Positions 1 to 9,418 of a stretch of DNA of 64,000 nucleotides are shown here, in pieces. The stretch's first letter is position 1, and each line of letters opens with the position of its first letter. The notes under the pieces were generated by a model, which saw only the letters and a list, made by a program, of their open reading frames with translations, made no database searches and was not told the DNA's origin. Origin of the DNA: Hydrocarboniphaga effusa AP103 (GTDB lineage: Bacteria; Pseudomonadota; Gammaproteobacteria; Nevskiales; Nevskiaceae); contig NZ_AKGD01000001.1 of NCBI RefSeq assembly GCF_000271305.1, positions 2,026,882-2,090,881 of the forward strand. The letters are read 5' to 3'. A program made the position numbers and the translations under genes.

Positions 1-51
1 GCGCCGACGCGCTCGGCCGCCGATTTCAGCGAGTGGCTGCGCCTGCACTGA
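1..51 (+). CDS. C-terminal tail of a truncated gene
   Basis: An open frame runs from the window edge to a TGA at 49-51 and encodes about 16 residues ending in SEWLRLH. It has the codon usage of the neighbouring genes, and no longer competing frame ends here on this strand. The rest lies outside the window, so no function can be given, and even its reality is uncertain. Confidence 0.35.
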   Translation, partial: APTRSAADFSEWLRLH

Positions 52-74
52 TCGCGCGGCCCCGCCTGTGGGTG

Positions 75-138
75 CCCGTAGGCGGGTCTGCCGATCGGTA
101 GTGTGCTTTGAACGGCCATTGTCGGCCTCGCCTACGGG
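75..138. repeat. Inverted repeat, palindromic intergenic element
   Basis: CCCGTAGGCG at 75-84 is exactly repeated in inverse orientation as CGCCTACGGG at 129-138, with 44 nt between. It sits between the preceding gene's stop and the acyltransferase start. It has the look of the short dispersed palindromes common in genomes of this type; there is no T-tract, so it is not a classical terminator. Confidence 0.55.
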
Positions 139-196
139 TGCTATGTAGCTGCGCCCGGCTCCCGCTGCCGGAGCTATAACGACAATGGAGAAGCGC

Positions 197-1600
197 ATGG
201 CGAGGCAGATGAATCCGCTGGACGCGTCGTGGCTGTTCGTGGATTCGGCGCGCACGCCGATGCAGGTGGGCGTGCTCGCCATCTTCTCGCTGCCCGACGA
301 CGCCGGGTCCGATTTCATCAAGAACCTGTTCGCGCACCTGCGCAAGCCATCGGGCTTCGCGGCGCCGTTCAACCTGAAGCTGCGCGGCTCGCGCCTGTTG
401 CCGGGTGCGCACCGCCTGATCCCGGCCTGGATCGAGGAAACCCGCATCGATCTCGATTACCACCTGCGCCATTCGGCCTTGCCGCAGCCCGGTGGTGAAC
501 GCGAACTCGGCGTGCTGATCTCGCGCCTGCATTCGTATCCGCTCGATTTTTCCAAGCCGCTGTGGGAATGCCACATCATCGAAGGGCTCGAGAACGATCG
601 TTTCGCGCTGTACATGAAGATGCACCACTCGCTCGTCGATGGCGTCGGCGGCATGCGCATGCTGAGCCGCCTGCTGTCGGCCGACCCGAACGTGGTCGAT
701 CTGCCGCCGCCATGGGCTTCGGGCTCGGGTGAAAAAAGTCATGCGGGCAAGTCCGCTGGCGCGAACTGGCAGCAGCTGATCGAACAGGCCAGGCGTCAGG
801 CGCAATTCGTGCCGAGCCTGGCGAAGGCGATCGGCGAGACCTGGAAGGAATCGCTGCAGCATCGCCACCCGGAACTCGGCTCGCCGTTCCGCGCGCCGCT
901 GTCGCTGCTCAACGGCAAGATCGGAGCGCAGCGCCGCTTCGCCACGCAGCACTACGATCTCGCGCGTATCCGCGCGCTCGCCAAGCGTGCCAAGGGCACC
1001 GTCAACGACGTATTCCTGTGCCTGTGCGCAGGCGCGCTGCGGCGTTATCTCGAAGAGCTCGGCGTGCTGCCCGACGAGCCGCTGACTGCGGGCCTGCCAG
1101 TGTCGGTGCGGGCGAACGACGACGTCGGCAGCGGCAATGCGATCAGCTTCATCATTGCCAACCTGCACACGCACATCGCCGATCCGCTCGAGCGCCTTGC
1201 CGCCATTCGCAAGAGCACGCAGCTGGCCAAGCAGCGTTTCCAGAACCTGCCGCGCGAGGCCATCAACAGCTACACCTCGTTGTTCATGGCGCCATTCATG
1301 CTGCAGCTGCTCAGCGGGCTCGGCGGAATCACGCGGCCGATGTTCAACCTCACCATCTCCAACGTCCCGGGCCCGGATTCGATCCGCTATTTCAACGGCG
1401 CGAAGATGGAGCAGATGTATCCGGTTTCGCTGCTCGCGCACGGACAGGCGCTCAACATCACCGTGTTCAGTTACGCCGGGCAATTCAACGTCGGCTACAC
1501 CGGTTGCCGCGACACCCTGCCGCACGTGCAGCGCCTGTCGGTCTATACGGGCGAGGCGCTCGAAGAGCTCGAAACCCTGCTCGGCGCTGCGGGCAGCTAA
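197..1600 (+). CDS. Wax ester synthase / diacylglycerol acyltransferase (WS/DGAT)
   Basis: Acyl-CoA-dependent O-acyltransferase of the WS/DGAT family, which esterifies fatty alcohols or diacylglycerol to make wax esters or triacylglycerol storage lipid at the inner membrane. The catalytic HHxxxDG motif is intact (HHSLVDG, about residues 143-149), and the family-like N-terminus MNPLDASWLFVDS and a late NVPGP segment are present. The length, about 467 aa, is normal for the family. I chose the ATG at 197 because GGAGA lies just ahead of it; an in-frame ATG at 185 is also possible. It stands alone, with hairpin-rich spacers on both sides. Storage-lipid synthesis fits with the alkane hydroxylase further downstream, but they are not in one operon. 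Confidence 0.9.
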   Translation: MARQMNPLDASWLFVDSARTPMQVGVLAIFSLPDDAGSDFIKNLFAHLRKPSGFAAPFNLKLRGSRLLPGAHRLIPAWIEETRIDLDYHLRHSALPQPGGERELGVLISRLHSYPLDFSKPLWECHIIEGLENDRFALYMKMHHSLVDGVGGMRMLSRLLSADPNVVDLPPPWASGSGEKSHAGKSAGANWQQLIEQARRQAQFVPSLAKAIGETWKESLQHRHPELGSPFRAPLSLLNGKIGAQRRFATQHYDLARIRALAKRAKGTVNDVFLCLCAGALRRYLEELGVLPDEPLTAGLPVSVRANDDVGSGNAISFIIANLHTHIADPLERLAAIRKSTQLAKQRFQNLPREAINSYTSLFMAPFMLQLLSGLGGITRPMFNLTISNVPGPDSIRYFNGAKMEQMYPVSLLAHGQALNITVFSYAGQFNVGYTGCRDTLPHVQRLSVYTGEALEELETLLGAAGS

Positions 1601-1619
1601 ATTTTTGAAACGCTACGCT

Positions 1620-1643
1620 GAACTGTGATTCAACTCACAGTTC
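1620..1643. terminator. Hairpin after the acyltransferase gene
   Basis: GAACTGTGA at 1620-1628 pairs perfectly with TCACAGTTC at 1635-1643 across a 6-nt loop, 20 nt after the acyltransferase stop. There is no run of T after the stem, so intrinsic termination is possible but unproven. It could equally be a regulatory or REP-like structure ahead of the next operon. Confidence 0.4.
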
Positions 1644-1779
1644 GGTCTTCGGCTCCCATTGTCCGTCAGCCCTCGTAAAGGCAATTTCTTCTCCGGGGAT
1701 TGTTCCGGGGGGAACGTCACATGGCGCTGCCGCTGCTGGACGGTCGCGAGCACGACGATGGCAATCGGGGTTTGCCGTC

Positions 1780-2883
1780 GTGAGCGATCGAAAGCCGAAA
1801 TCGCCATTGATCGGGGGTCGTACCGCTGCGTTGTTGCTGGCCTTGGCCCCGCTCGCAACCGGGGTTTATCAGGAAGGCCAGCAGCAGCGCCAGCGTTACG
1901 CCGAGCGCGAGCTGGCGCGTAAAGAGGCCGAGGACCGGCGGCTCGCGAGCGAAGCCGACGTCGACACCAAGACCGCCGACGCCTTGCAGCAGGTGCTGCT
2001 GCTGAACGGCGATCGCTTCTGCTCCCGCATCGATCTCGCCGCCTCGCTGCTCAAGACGCAAACGGTCTCCAAGCGCACGCGCACCGTGCTGATCGCCGCC
2101 CTGCAGCTGGCCGATCCGGCGAGCAAGCAGCCGATGGTCTGCGAGTGCATACGCGAAGGTTCCGAGCAGTGGCTGGACGATTTCATCGCCAAGTTGCCGG
2201 ACGACAGGCGCGACAGCCTCAGCGAGCTCAACAAGCTCGCGCGCGGAGCCGAGAGCCGCTGCGATGTCGAGGCCGGCGCGGCGTCCGGGCCGGCTGTCGA
2301 CACCCTCGAGCAGCGGATCGCCAGCCTGACGAGCGAACGCGACGCGCTGCGGCAGCAGCTGATGCTGCATCCGTCGCCCGCGACTTCGCCATCGCCGGTA
2401 CTCGCCCCACCGCCGCCGTCACCACCACCACCACCACCACCACCACCACCACCACCACCACCACCACCACCACCACCACCACCACCGCCGCCGTCACCGC
2501 CACCCGCTTGCGTGATCGCAAGCCCGGGTGATCGTCCACGCATCCGCGTCTTCATCCAGGTTCCGAACGCTAGTGCGCTGGCCGCCGCCACGCCGTTGCG
2601 CGAGGCGCTCAACGCGCAGGGCCAGTTCAAATCTCCGCAGATCGAAACCGTCGGCGAAAGCCGCTCGCCGGCGCAGTTGCAGGTTCGCTACACCTACCCG
2701 GCCGACGAGTCGGCGGCGCAGCTCGTCATCGATGCCTTGAAGGATCAGCCCGGCTGCGGCGGCAACGGGCTGGAGATCAAGCGTGTCTACATGAGCCGCT
2801 TCCAGGGCACGACCGACAAGGGCGTGATCGAAGTCTGGTGGCCGAGGTCCGCCATCGCCGACCATCAGGAGCCACCGGCATGA
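1780..2883 (+). CDS. Membrane-anchored polyproline protein with C-terminal alpha/beta domain
   Basis: Unrecognised 367-aa protein. A short charged N-terminus is followed by one hydrophobic segment (about residues 14-29). Then come a charged, Q/R/E-rich helical stretch and a region with several cysteines, a coiled-coil-like segment around 175-195, and an almost pure proline tract (about residues 211-247). A compact C-terminal domain (about 255-350) follows and ends in VIEVWWP. That domain (IRVFIQVPNASALAAATPL...) resembles LytR_C-like or SPOR-like periplasmic folds only weakly. The topology suggests a bitopic protein whose proline tract spans the periplasm or cell wall. The start is GTG at 1780. 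The stop overlaps the next start (ATGA), so it is translationally coupled to the membrane protein and GH19 enzyme behind it. Function unknown. Confidence 0.75.
   Translation: MSDRKPKSPLIGGRTAALLLALAPLATGVYQEGQQQRQRYAERELARKEAEDRRLASEADVDTKTADALQQVLLLNGDRFCSRIDLAASLLKTQTVSKRTRTVLIAALQLADPASKQPMVCECIREGSEQWLDDFIAKLPDDRRDSLSELNKLARGAESRCDVEAGAASGPAVDTLEQRIASLTSERDALRQQLMLHPSPATSPSPVLAPPPPSPPPPPPPPPPPPPPPPPPPPPPPPSPPPACVIASPGDRPRIRVFIQVPNASALAAATPLREALNAQGQFKSPQIETVGESRSPAQLQVRYTYPADESAAQLVIDALKDQPGCGGNGLEIKRVYMSRFQGTTDKGVIEVWWPRSAIADHQEPPA
2420..2487 (+). repeat. Trinucleotide (CCA)n microsatellite inside a coding region
   Basis: About 22 uninterrupted CCA/CAC units are followed by CCG and TCA codons. 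They encode the polyproline tract of the surrounding gene. Slippage would add or remove prolines without breaking the frame. The near-exclusive use of CCA here contrasts with the CCG preference of the rest of the window, which suggests recent repeat expansion. Confidence 0.9.
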
Positions 2884-3833
2884 TTCTTCAGCTGCTCAAT
2901 GTGCTGATCGGCCTCACGCTGGTCTACGTGATCTTCAGCAGCATCGCCTCGGCGTTGTTCGATGCGGTCGAGATCATCGTCAAGCGGCGCGGCAAGCTGC
3001 TCGCTAGGGGCATCACCGAAATCCTGCGGCGCTTGTCCGATAACGTGGACGCCGACGTCGAGCGCTTCTACGAACACGAGCTCATCAACAGCCTGTTCGA
3101 TGGAAACTTCGGGAAAAACAGCCGCAAGCTGCCTTCGTACATCCCGCCGCTGCGCTTCGCACGCGCCGTGCTCATGCTCGCGGAGACCACGCTGGCGCAG
3201 GACGCGTCGGCGACGGGCCCGTTTGTGCGGCTCAGGGCCTATGCCGAGCGCCTGGTCGGACAGCGCGCGCTCGCGCCCGGCGAGACGCTCGTCGCCGCGA
3301 TGGAAGCCGAGTTGGTCGATCACTTCAACACCTCGATGGATCGCGTCTCGGGCTGGTTCGCGCGCTATGCGCGTGGCGTGTTGCTCGTCATCGGCCTGGT
3401 GCTCGCGTTCGCGGCCAACGTGGACACGCTGCAGATCGTGCGCAGCCTGTCGATGGACCCGCTGCTCGCCGAGCGCATCGCCGACAGCGCGGCGACGTAT
3501 GTGGACCGGCGCACCGACAGCGTGGACGTCGCCGATGACGGCGCGCTCGACCAGCAGATCGCCATCATCAACAAGAACCGCGAGATCGCCGAATCGCTCG
3601 GCTTGCCGCTGGGCTGGCTCGAAGGCGAGTTCGCCCGCAACTTCGGTGGCGGTGCGAAAGCCGACGACGTCATCAAGAAAGTCATCGGCCTGCTGCTAAC
3701 CGGCTTCGCACTGTCGTTCGGGGCGACGTTCTGGTTCGACCTGCTCAGCAAGCTCGTCGACCTGCGCGCGAGCCTCAAGCCCAAGGACGAAGACCTCAAG
3801 GTCGAGAAGGACAGCGCGAAGGAGGCTGCATGA
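2880..3833 (+). CDS. Three-TM membrane protein of unknown function
   Basis: A 317-aa protein with hydrophobic segments at about residues 4-24, 165-182 and 268-288. A soluble region lies between the first two (about 25-160) and another between the last two (about 185-265); the C-terminal tail is charged (KPKDEDLKVEKD). I do not recognise the family. The ATG at 2880 overlaps the upstream stop (ATGA), and its own stop overlaps the start of the GH19 gene in the same way, so the three genes form one coupled unit. A longer in-frame start at 2838 exists but would overlap the upstream gene by 46 nt and lacks a ribosome site. It might serve as an export or holin-like partner of the lytic enzyme; that is inference only. 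Confidence 0.78.
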   Translation: MILQLLNVLIGLTLVYVIFSSIASALFDAVEIIVKRRGKLLARGITEILRRLSDNVDADVERFYEHELINSLFDGNFGKNSRKLPSYIPPLRFARAVLMLAETTLAQDASATGPFVRLRAYAERLVGQRALAPGETLVAAMEAELVDHFNTSMDRVSGWFARYARGVLLVIGLVLAFAANVDTLQIVRSLSMDPLLAERIADSAATYVDRRTDSVDVADDGALDQQIAIINKNREIAESLGLPLGWLEGEFARNFGGGAKADDVIKKVIGLLLTGFALSFGATFWFDLLSKLVDLRASLKPKDEDLKVEKDSAKEAA

Positions 3834-4504
3834 TCACGCAAGCGCAGTTATCGAAAATCCTGCCGAACAATCGTGAAACCGCCGAGTGGACGCCGGTGCT
3901 CAATCAGACGATGGAGGAGTTCGACATCGTCCGGAATCTGGATCGCATCGCCGCGTTCGTCGCGCAGATTGCGCACGAATCCGCCGAGCTCACGCGCGTT
4001 CGTGAGAGCCTCAAATACACGAAGGCCGAGACCATCTGCAGAACCTGGCCGAAGCGCTTCCCGACGCCGGCCGATGCCGAGCCCTACGTGTCGACCACGG
4101 GCGTGGCCAATGGCCGCGATCGCGCGCTGGCCAATCGCGTCTACAACGGCAAGCTCGGCAATGTGCCAGGCAGCGACGACGGCTGGACGTTCCGGGGCCG
4201 CGGGCTGATCCAGATCACGGGCCGTTCCAATTACCGCGAAGTCGGCGAAGCGCTGGGCTTGCCGGGCCTGGAACAGCAGCCGGAGCTGCTCGAGCAAAAG
4301 ACCCAGGCTGCGCGATCGGCCGGTTACTTCTGGAAGTCGCGCGGGCTCAATGCGCTGGCCGACGATTTCAGCGACGACAACGACGACGCCGATTTCGAAA
4401 AGATCACCATTGCGATCAATGGTGCAACCAAAGGGCTCGCCGAGCGGCGCGCGTACTGGATAAAGGCCCGTCAAACCCTGGGCCTGAGCGTCATCAGAAG
4501 CTGA
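3830..4504 (+). CDS. GH19-family chitinase/endolysin-like enzyme
   Basis: A 224-aa glycoside hydrolase family 19 protein of the endolysin type, expected to cut the peptidoglycan glycan strand or chitin. The probable general acid is Glu50 in AQIAHESAEL. The family signature FRGRGLIQITGRSNY lies at residues 121-135, and the rest matches the compact GH19 catalytic core. There is no signal peptide and no cell-wall-binding domain, so export would need another route. The start overlaps the stop of the membrane protein (ATGA). The 3' end overlaps the convergent phosphatase gene by 11 nt. No phage structural genes are nearby, so this is not an obvious prophage lysis module. Confidence 0.88.
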   Translation: MITQAQLSKILPNNRETAEWTPVLNQTMEEFDIVRNLDRIAAFVAQIAHESAELTRVRESLKYTKAETICRTWPKRFPTPADAEPYVSTTGVANGRDRALANRVYNGKLGNVPGSDDGWTFRGRGLIQITGRSNYREVGEALGLPGLEQQPELLEQKTQAARSAGYFWKSRGLNALADDFSDDNDDADFEKITIAINGATKGLAERRAYWIKARQTLGLSVIRS

Positions 4505-5276
4505 TCGCGTCCTTGATCGGGCCGTATAGCGCCGGCACCGTGGCGAGCACGCTCGTCGTCGCCAGGCCCACGGGCTCGCCGCGCAGGTCGGTGAACACCG
4601 CGCCGGCCTCGCGCAGGATCACGGTCAGCGCGGCGATGTCGAGAATGTTCACGTCGGACTCGACGACGGCGTCGATGCGTCCGCTCGCGAGCAGGTGGTA
4701 GTGCAGAAAATCGCCGTAGCCGCGAATGCGGTGCAGGCGCGGGATCAGCGCGCCGAGGCGCGACCAGGCTTCGGGCTGGCGCGCCAGGCTCGCGAGATTG
4801 CCGGTCGACAGCGTGGTTTTTTCGATCGCGCTCGTCGACGAGACGGCGAGGCGCTGGCCGTCGAGCCAGGCGCCCTGGCCTTTTTCGGCGTGCAGGGTTT
4901 CGCCGCGACCGTCGTTCCAGCACGGGGCGCTCGACACGCCGAGGATCAGCTCGCCCTTGTGCATCAGCGCGATCTGCACCGAGAACATCGGATAGCCGCG
5001 CACGAAGCTCTTGGTGCCGTCGATCGGATCGACCAGCCAGAGATAGTCCGAATCGTTGTTGCTGCGCCCGGTCTCTTCGCCGAAGAAGCCGTGATCGGGA
5101 AAGCGCGACTGCAGCACGCCCTTGATGGTCTTCTCGGCGGCGACGTCGACTTCGGTGACCGGGCTCGCGTCGGCCTTGTACTCGACCGAGAAATTGCCGC
5201 GGTAGGCGCGGCGTATCAGATCGCTGGCGGCATCGGCGGCGGCGAGTGCGGCGTCGAGAAACGGACTGGTGGTCAT
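4494..5276 (-). CDS. hisN: Histidinol-phosphatase, inositol monophosphatase family (HisN type)
   Basis: A 260-aa member of the Mg2+-dependent inositol monophosphatase superfamily. Metal-binding motifs are intact: GEET near residue 68, DPIDGT near 84-89 (with KSF following), and a later ESDVNILDIAA motif matching the family WDxAA position. The PIDGTKSF and GYGDFLHYHLLASGRID sequences resemble the HisN branch, which dephosphorylates histidinol phosphate, more than SuhB. Substrate assignment by family branch is moderately sure. It is convergent with the GH19 gene and is not in a histidine operon here. The ATG at 5276 is the natural start. Confidence 0.82.
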   Translation of the reverse strand: MTTSPFLDAALAAADAASDLIRRAYRGNFSVEYKADASPVTEVDVAAEKTIKGVLQSRFPDHGFFGEETGRSNNDSDYLWLVDPIDGTKSFVRGYPMFSVQIALMHKGELILGVSSAPCWNDGRGETLHAEKGQGAWLDGQRLAVSSTSAIEKTTLSTGNLASLARQPEAWSRLGALIPRLHRIRGYGDFLHYHLLASGRIDAVVESDVNILDIAALTVILREAGAVFTDLRGEPVGLATTSVLATVPALYGPIKDAISF

Positions 5277-5399
5277 GGCGGCAGGCGGACGGTGCGATCG
5301 GGAAACGGGCGCGAATCATAACGCGCGTGGCAAAGCCGCCCGCCCACGGCGAGCGCTTCTGCCAGCAGACAGCCGGCGGCCGCAGTCCGTAGAATCCGC

Positions 5400-5570
5400 G
5401 CCGCAGGTGCCCGCGGGCCAGTCGGCTCAAGGGTTAAACGGGAAGTTCGTGCACAAGCGAACGCTGCCCCCGCAACGGTAATTGGGAAGCCTCGGCGACA
5501 CGCCACTGGATGCAGCGCATCCGGGAAGGTGCCGAAGGCCATGCCCATGAGCCCGGAGACCGGCCTGCGA
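5400..5570 (+). promoter_or_regulatory. Cobalamin (B12) riboswitch
   Basis: A B12 aptamer precedes btuB. The closing stem CGCAGG (5402-5407) pairs perfectly with CCTGCG (5564-5569). Between them are the conserved GGTGCC-like start, AAACGGGAA, GCTGCCCCCGCAACGGTAA, the GCCACTGGATGC region, GGGAAGGTGCCGAAGG, and the B12 box GCCCGGAGACCGGCC (5551-5565). In this class adenosylcobalamin binding turns off expression of the downstream uptake gene. About 60 nt separate the aptamer from the AGGAG ribosome site, enough for a platform that hides the ribosome site or terminates. Confidence 0.95.
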
Positions 5571-5641
5571 TATGTCAGCCGACCGGCTGGCTCACCCACT
5601 ATTGCGGCTCGCGGGGACGCGGGGCCGTAGGAGAAGCATCC

Positions 5642-7453
5642 GTGAAGTTTTCGATTCAGCCCCTGCTGCTGGGCAGCGCTGTGCTCGTGCCCGCCGTGTC
5701 TTCCGCGCAGAGCGATGCGCTGGTGCAGCTCGCGCCGGTCGTGGTGACCGCCACCGGCAACCCCACACCCGCGAGCGAGGTGCTCGCGCCGCTGCTGGTG
5801 ATTTCGCGCGACGAGATCGAGCGGTCGCAGGCCGGCGATCTGGCCGAGCTGCTGCGCTTCTACGCCGGCATCGAGCTCGGCCGCAACGGCGGCCCGGGCC
5901 AGGCCACGTCGGTGTTCATCCGCGGCGGCGAATCGAACCACACGCTCGTGCTGATCGATGGCGTGCGCGTGAATCCGGCCACGTCGGGCGGCGCGGCGCT
6001 GCAGAACATCGCGCCCGATTCGATCGAGCGCATCGAGATCGTCAAAGGTCCGCGCGCGACGCTGTACGGCTCGGACGCGATCGGCGGCGTCATCAACGTG
6101 ATCACGCGTGCAGCAGACGCCAGCGGCAGCTCGCTCGATGCGAGCCTGCGCGGCGGCAGCTTCAACACCTTCGACGGCAGCGTGCGCGGCGCCTATGCGG
6201 GCGAACGCGGCAGCGCGAGCCTGCAGGTGCAGCACCAGAACACCGATGGCTTTCCGGCGCTGCGCGGCTTCGACCAGGACACCGGCTACGAGCGCACCAG
6301 CGTGAATGCCGACGGCAGCCTCAAGCTCGGAGCGGCCACCATCGGCGCGCATCTGTGGGACGCGCGCGGCGACGTCGAGTATTACGGCTACGACGACAAC
6401 TTCAATCGCGCCGTGGTCTCGCAGGACTATCGCAACCAGGTCGCGGCGCTCGATGCCACGCTGCCGCTCGCCGAGAACCTGTCGGCCACGATCGCGGCCA
6501 ATCGCGCGCAGGATCGCATCGAACAGAAGCAGAGCGCGGATTTCGTCGAGACCGTACGCAGCGGCGTCAACGCGGCGCTGGTCTGGTCGCTCGGCGAGGC
6601 GCAGCGCATCACCGGCGGCGCGGGCTTCGTGCACGAGAAGGTGGAGGCGCTGAGCTTCGGCAGCCCGATCGACCAGGGTCGCGACATCACCACGCTGCGC
6701 CTGCAGGACGAGCTGCGCTACGGCCGCCACAGCGCGGTGATCGCGGGCAGCTACAGCGACTATCAGGGCTTCGGCAGCCGCTTCGACGGCACCCTCGACT
6801 ACGGCTTCGACCTGACGTCGTCGACGCGCCTCGTCGCCTCGGCCGCGACCGGCTTTCGCGCACCCGATGCCACCGACCGCTACGGCTTCGGCGGCAATCC
6901 CGATCTCGATCCCGAGAAGGCGCGCAACTACGAGCTCGGCCTGCAGCAGAAGCTCGGCGAGAACCAGCGCGTCGATCTGCGCGTGTTCCGCAGCGATGTC
7001 GACGACCTGATCAACACGGTCTGCGATGCCGACTTCAACTGCACGGCGGTCAACGTCGAAAAATACCGCAACGAAGGTGTTGAACTGACCTATACGCTGG
7101 CGTGGCAGCAGTGGTCGGCGACCCTGACCGGTCTGGTCCAGGATCCCGAGGATCGCGGCACCGGCGAGCAGCTGCTGCGCCGCGCCAAGCAGACCGCGGG
7201 CCTCAAGCTGAGCCGTCGCCTGGGCATCTTCGACGCGGGCGTCGATGTCATCGGCAGCGCCAAGCGCGAGGATTTCGGCGGCGTCGAACTCGGCGGCTAC
7301 ACCTTGTTCAACCTGACGGGCGGTGTGCGCCTGGGCGAGCATGCGAATCTGCGCCTGCGCGTCGAGAACCTGTTCGACAAGGATTATCAGACCGCCGCCG
7401 GCTACGATCAGCCCGAGCGTAGCTACTATGCGACGCTGACTTTCCACTACTGA
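5642..7453 (+). CDS. btuB: TonB-dependent vitamin B12 receptor BtuB
   Basis: Outer-membrane transporter for cobalamin, driven by TonB. The protein is about 603 aa with a signal peptide (residues 1-22, cleavage near SSA-QS), a TonB box-like APVVVTATG just after it, a plug domain with VFIRGGESNHTLVLIDGVRVN and VKGPRATLYGSDAIGGVINVIT, and a 22-strand barrel ending in ATLTFHY with the C-terminal aromatic typical of outer-membrane proteins. I chose GTG 5642 because TAGGAG lies 8 nt ahead and the signal peptide begins there; an upstream in-frame ATG falls inside the riboswitch. The riboswitch and the adenosyltransferase 25 nt downstream confirm the substrate. Confidence 0.94.
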   Translation: MKFSIQPLLLGSAVLVPAVSSAQSDALVQLAPVVVTATGNPTPASEVLAPLLVISRDEIERSQAGDLAELLRFYAGIELGRNGGPGQATSVFIRGGESNHTLVLIDGVRVNPATSGGAALQNIAPDSIERIEIVKGPRATLYGSDAIGGVINVITRAADASGSSLDASLRGGSFNTFDGSVRGAYAGERGSASLQVQHQNTDGFPALRGFDQDTGYERTSVNADGSLKLGAATIGAHLWDARGDVEYYGYDDNFNRAVVSQDYRNQVAALDATLPLAENLSATIAANRAQDRIEQKQSADFVETVRSGVNAALVWSLGEAQRITGGAGFVHEKVEALSFGSPIDQGRDITTLRLQDELRYGRHSAVIAGSYSDYQGFGSRFDGTLDYGFDLTSSTRLVASAATGFRAPDATDRYGFGGNPDLDPEKARNYELGLQQKLGENQRVDLRVFRSDVDDLINTVCDADFNCTAVNVEKYRNEGVELTYTLAWQQWSATLTGLVQDPEDRGTGEQLLRRAKQTAGLKLSRRLGIFDAGVDVIGSAKREDFGGVELGGYTLFNLTGGVRLGEHANLRLRVENLFDKDYQTAAGYDQPERSYYATLTFHY

Positions 7454-7478
7454 CGCAGGCTTGGCAGGAGATCACCGG

Positions 7479-8024
7479 ATGGGCCACCGACTCAGCAAAA
7501 TCGTCACGCGCACCGGCGACCAGGGCAGCACCGGTCTCGCCACCGGCGACCGCATCCCCAAGTTCGACGCGCGCATGCAGGCGATCGGCGAGACCGACGA
7601 GCTCAATTCGGTGATCGGCGTGCTGCTCACGCACGCGCTGCCCGAGGCGGTGCGCAGCACGCTGTCGCGCGCGCAGCACACGCTGTTCAACCTCGGCGGC
7701 GAGCTGTCGATGCCCGGCACGGTGTTCGTCAAGGAAGACGATATCGTTCGGCTCGAAGAGGCTGTGGAAGCGCTCAACGAATCGCTGCCGCCGCTCAAGG
7801 AATTCGTGCTGCCGGGCGGCAATCCACCGGCCGCGGCCTGCCATGTGGCGCGTGCGGTCACGCGCCGCGTCGAGCGGCGCCTGTGGGAGCTCAACGAGCG
7901 CGAGCCGCTCAACCCCTTCACGCCGCGCTATGCCAATCGCCTGTCCGACTATCTGTTCGTCGCCGCCCGCACGCTCGCGCGCCTGGACGGCGGGCAGGAA
8001 GTGACCTGGAACAAGCAGGCCTGA
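7479..8024 (+). CDS. Cob(I)alamin adenosyltransferase, PduO type
   Basis: Transfers the adenosyl group of ATP to cob(I)alamin to make coenzyme B12. The family N-terminal ATP-binding motif is clear (RLSKIVTRTGDQGSTGLATG), as are GETDELNSVIG and the late RxxER...NRLSDYLFVAAR signature, which identify the three-helix-bundle PduO/MMAB class rather than CobA/BtuR. Length about 181 aa. ATG 7479 (MGHRLSK) is preferred over an upstream ATG because GGAG lies 8 nt ahead. It follows btuB by 25 nt with no terminator between, so it is probably co-transcribed under the B12 riboswitch; uptake and activation are then linked. Confidence 0.93.
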   Translation: MGHRLSKIVTRTGDQGSTGLATGDRIPKFDARMQAIGETDELNSVIGVLLTHALPEAVRSTLSRAQHTLFNLGGELSMPGTVFVKEDDIVRLEEAVEALNESLPPLKEFVLPGGNPPAAACHVARAVTRRVERRLWELNEREPLNPFTPRYANRLSDYLFVAARTLARLDGGQEVTWNKQA

Positions 8025-8052
8025 GCGGCTTAGCCCCGCGCGCAGCCAAAAC

Positions 8053-8087
8053 AAAAGGCCGGGGCGAATGCATCGCCCCGGCCTTTT
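8053..8087. terminator. Bidirectional intrinsic terminator between B12 operon and metK
   Basis: AAAAGGCCGGGGCGA and TCGCCCCGGCCTTTT form a near-perfect stem with a short TGCA-type loop. A-tract on the left and T-tract on the right serve the adenosyltransferase on the plus strand and metK on the minus strand. Confidence 0.93.
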
Positions 8088-8108
8088 CGTTTGCAGCGTC
8101 GTGAAGCT

Positions 8109-9326
<1,218 letters not shown>

Positions 9327-9412
9327 CAAACGCTCCAAGACGGGAACAGCGGGAAAGTGAAAACCACGGGGTCGATTGGAATCCGCGCATACGGATGCAC
9401 GGATGGGGGCGC

Positions 9413-9418
9413 ATTGTA
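9413..9418 (-). promoter_or_regulatory. Putative -10 element of metK
   Basis: On the minus strand the leader reads GCTACAATGCG; TACAAT matches the sigma-70 -10 consensus at five of six positions. No good -35 is seen 17 nt upstream, so the assignment rests on the hexamer, its position about 87 nt before the ATG, and similar TATAAT/TACAAT hexamers before argH and the 36578 gene. Confidence 0.45.

Noticed and set aside
26..1525. A 499-aa frame on the minus strand opposite the WS/DGAT gene
   Set aside because: It is an antisense shadow: high-GC third positions of the real gene leave the opposite frame open. The protein is Arg/Ala-rich without family motifs.
2420..2487. CRISPR-like array
   Set aside because: It is a simple trinucleotide repeat in a coding frame; there are no spacers. 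No other CRISPR-type repeats were seen in the window.
3830..4504. Prophage lysis cassette
   Set aside because: The GH19 gene is endolysin-like, but no phage structural, replication or integrase genes are nearby and the companions are not recognisable holins or spanins.
5273..7447. A 724-aa antisense frame across btuB
   Set aside because: Same shadow effect; it also crosses the riboswitch, and the sense frame has clear BtuB motifs.
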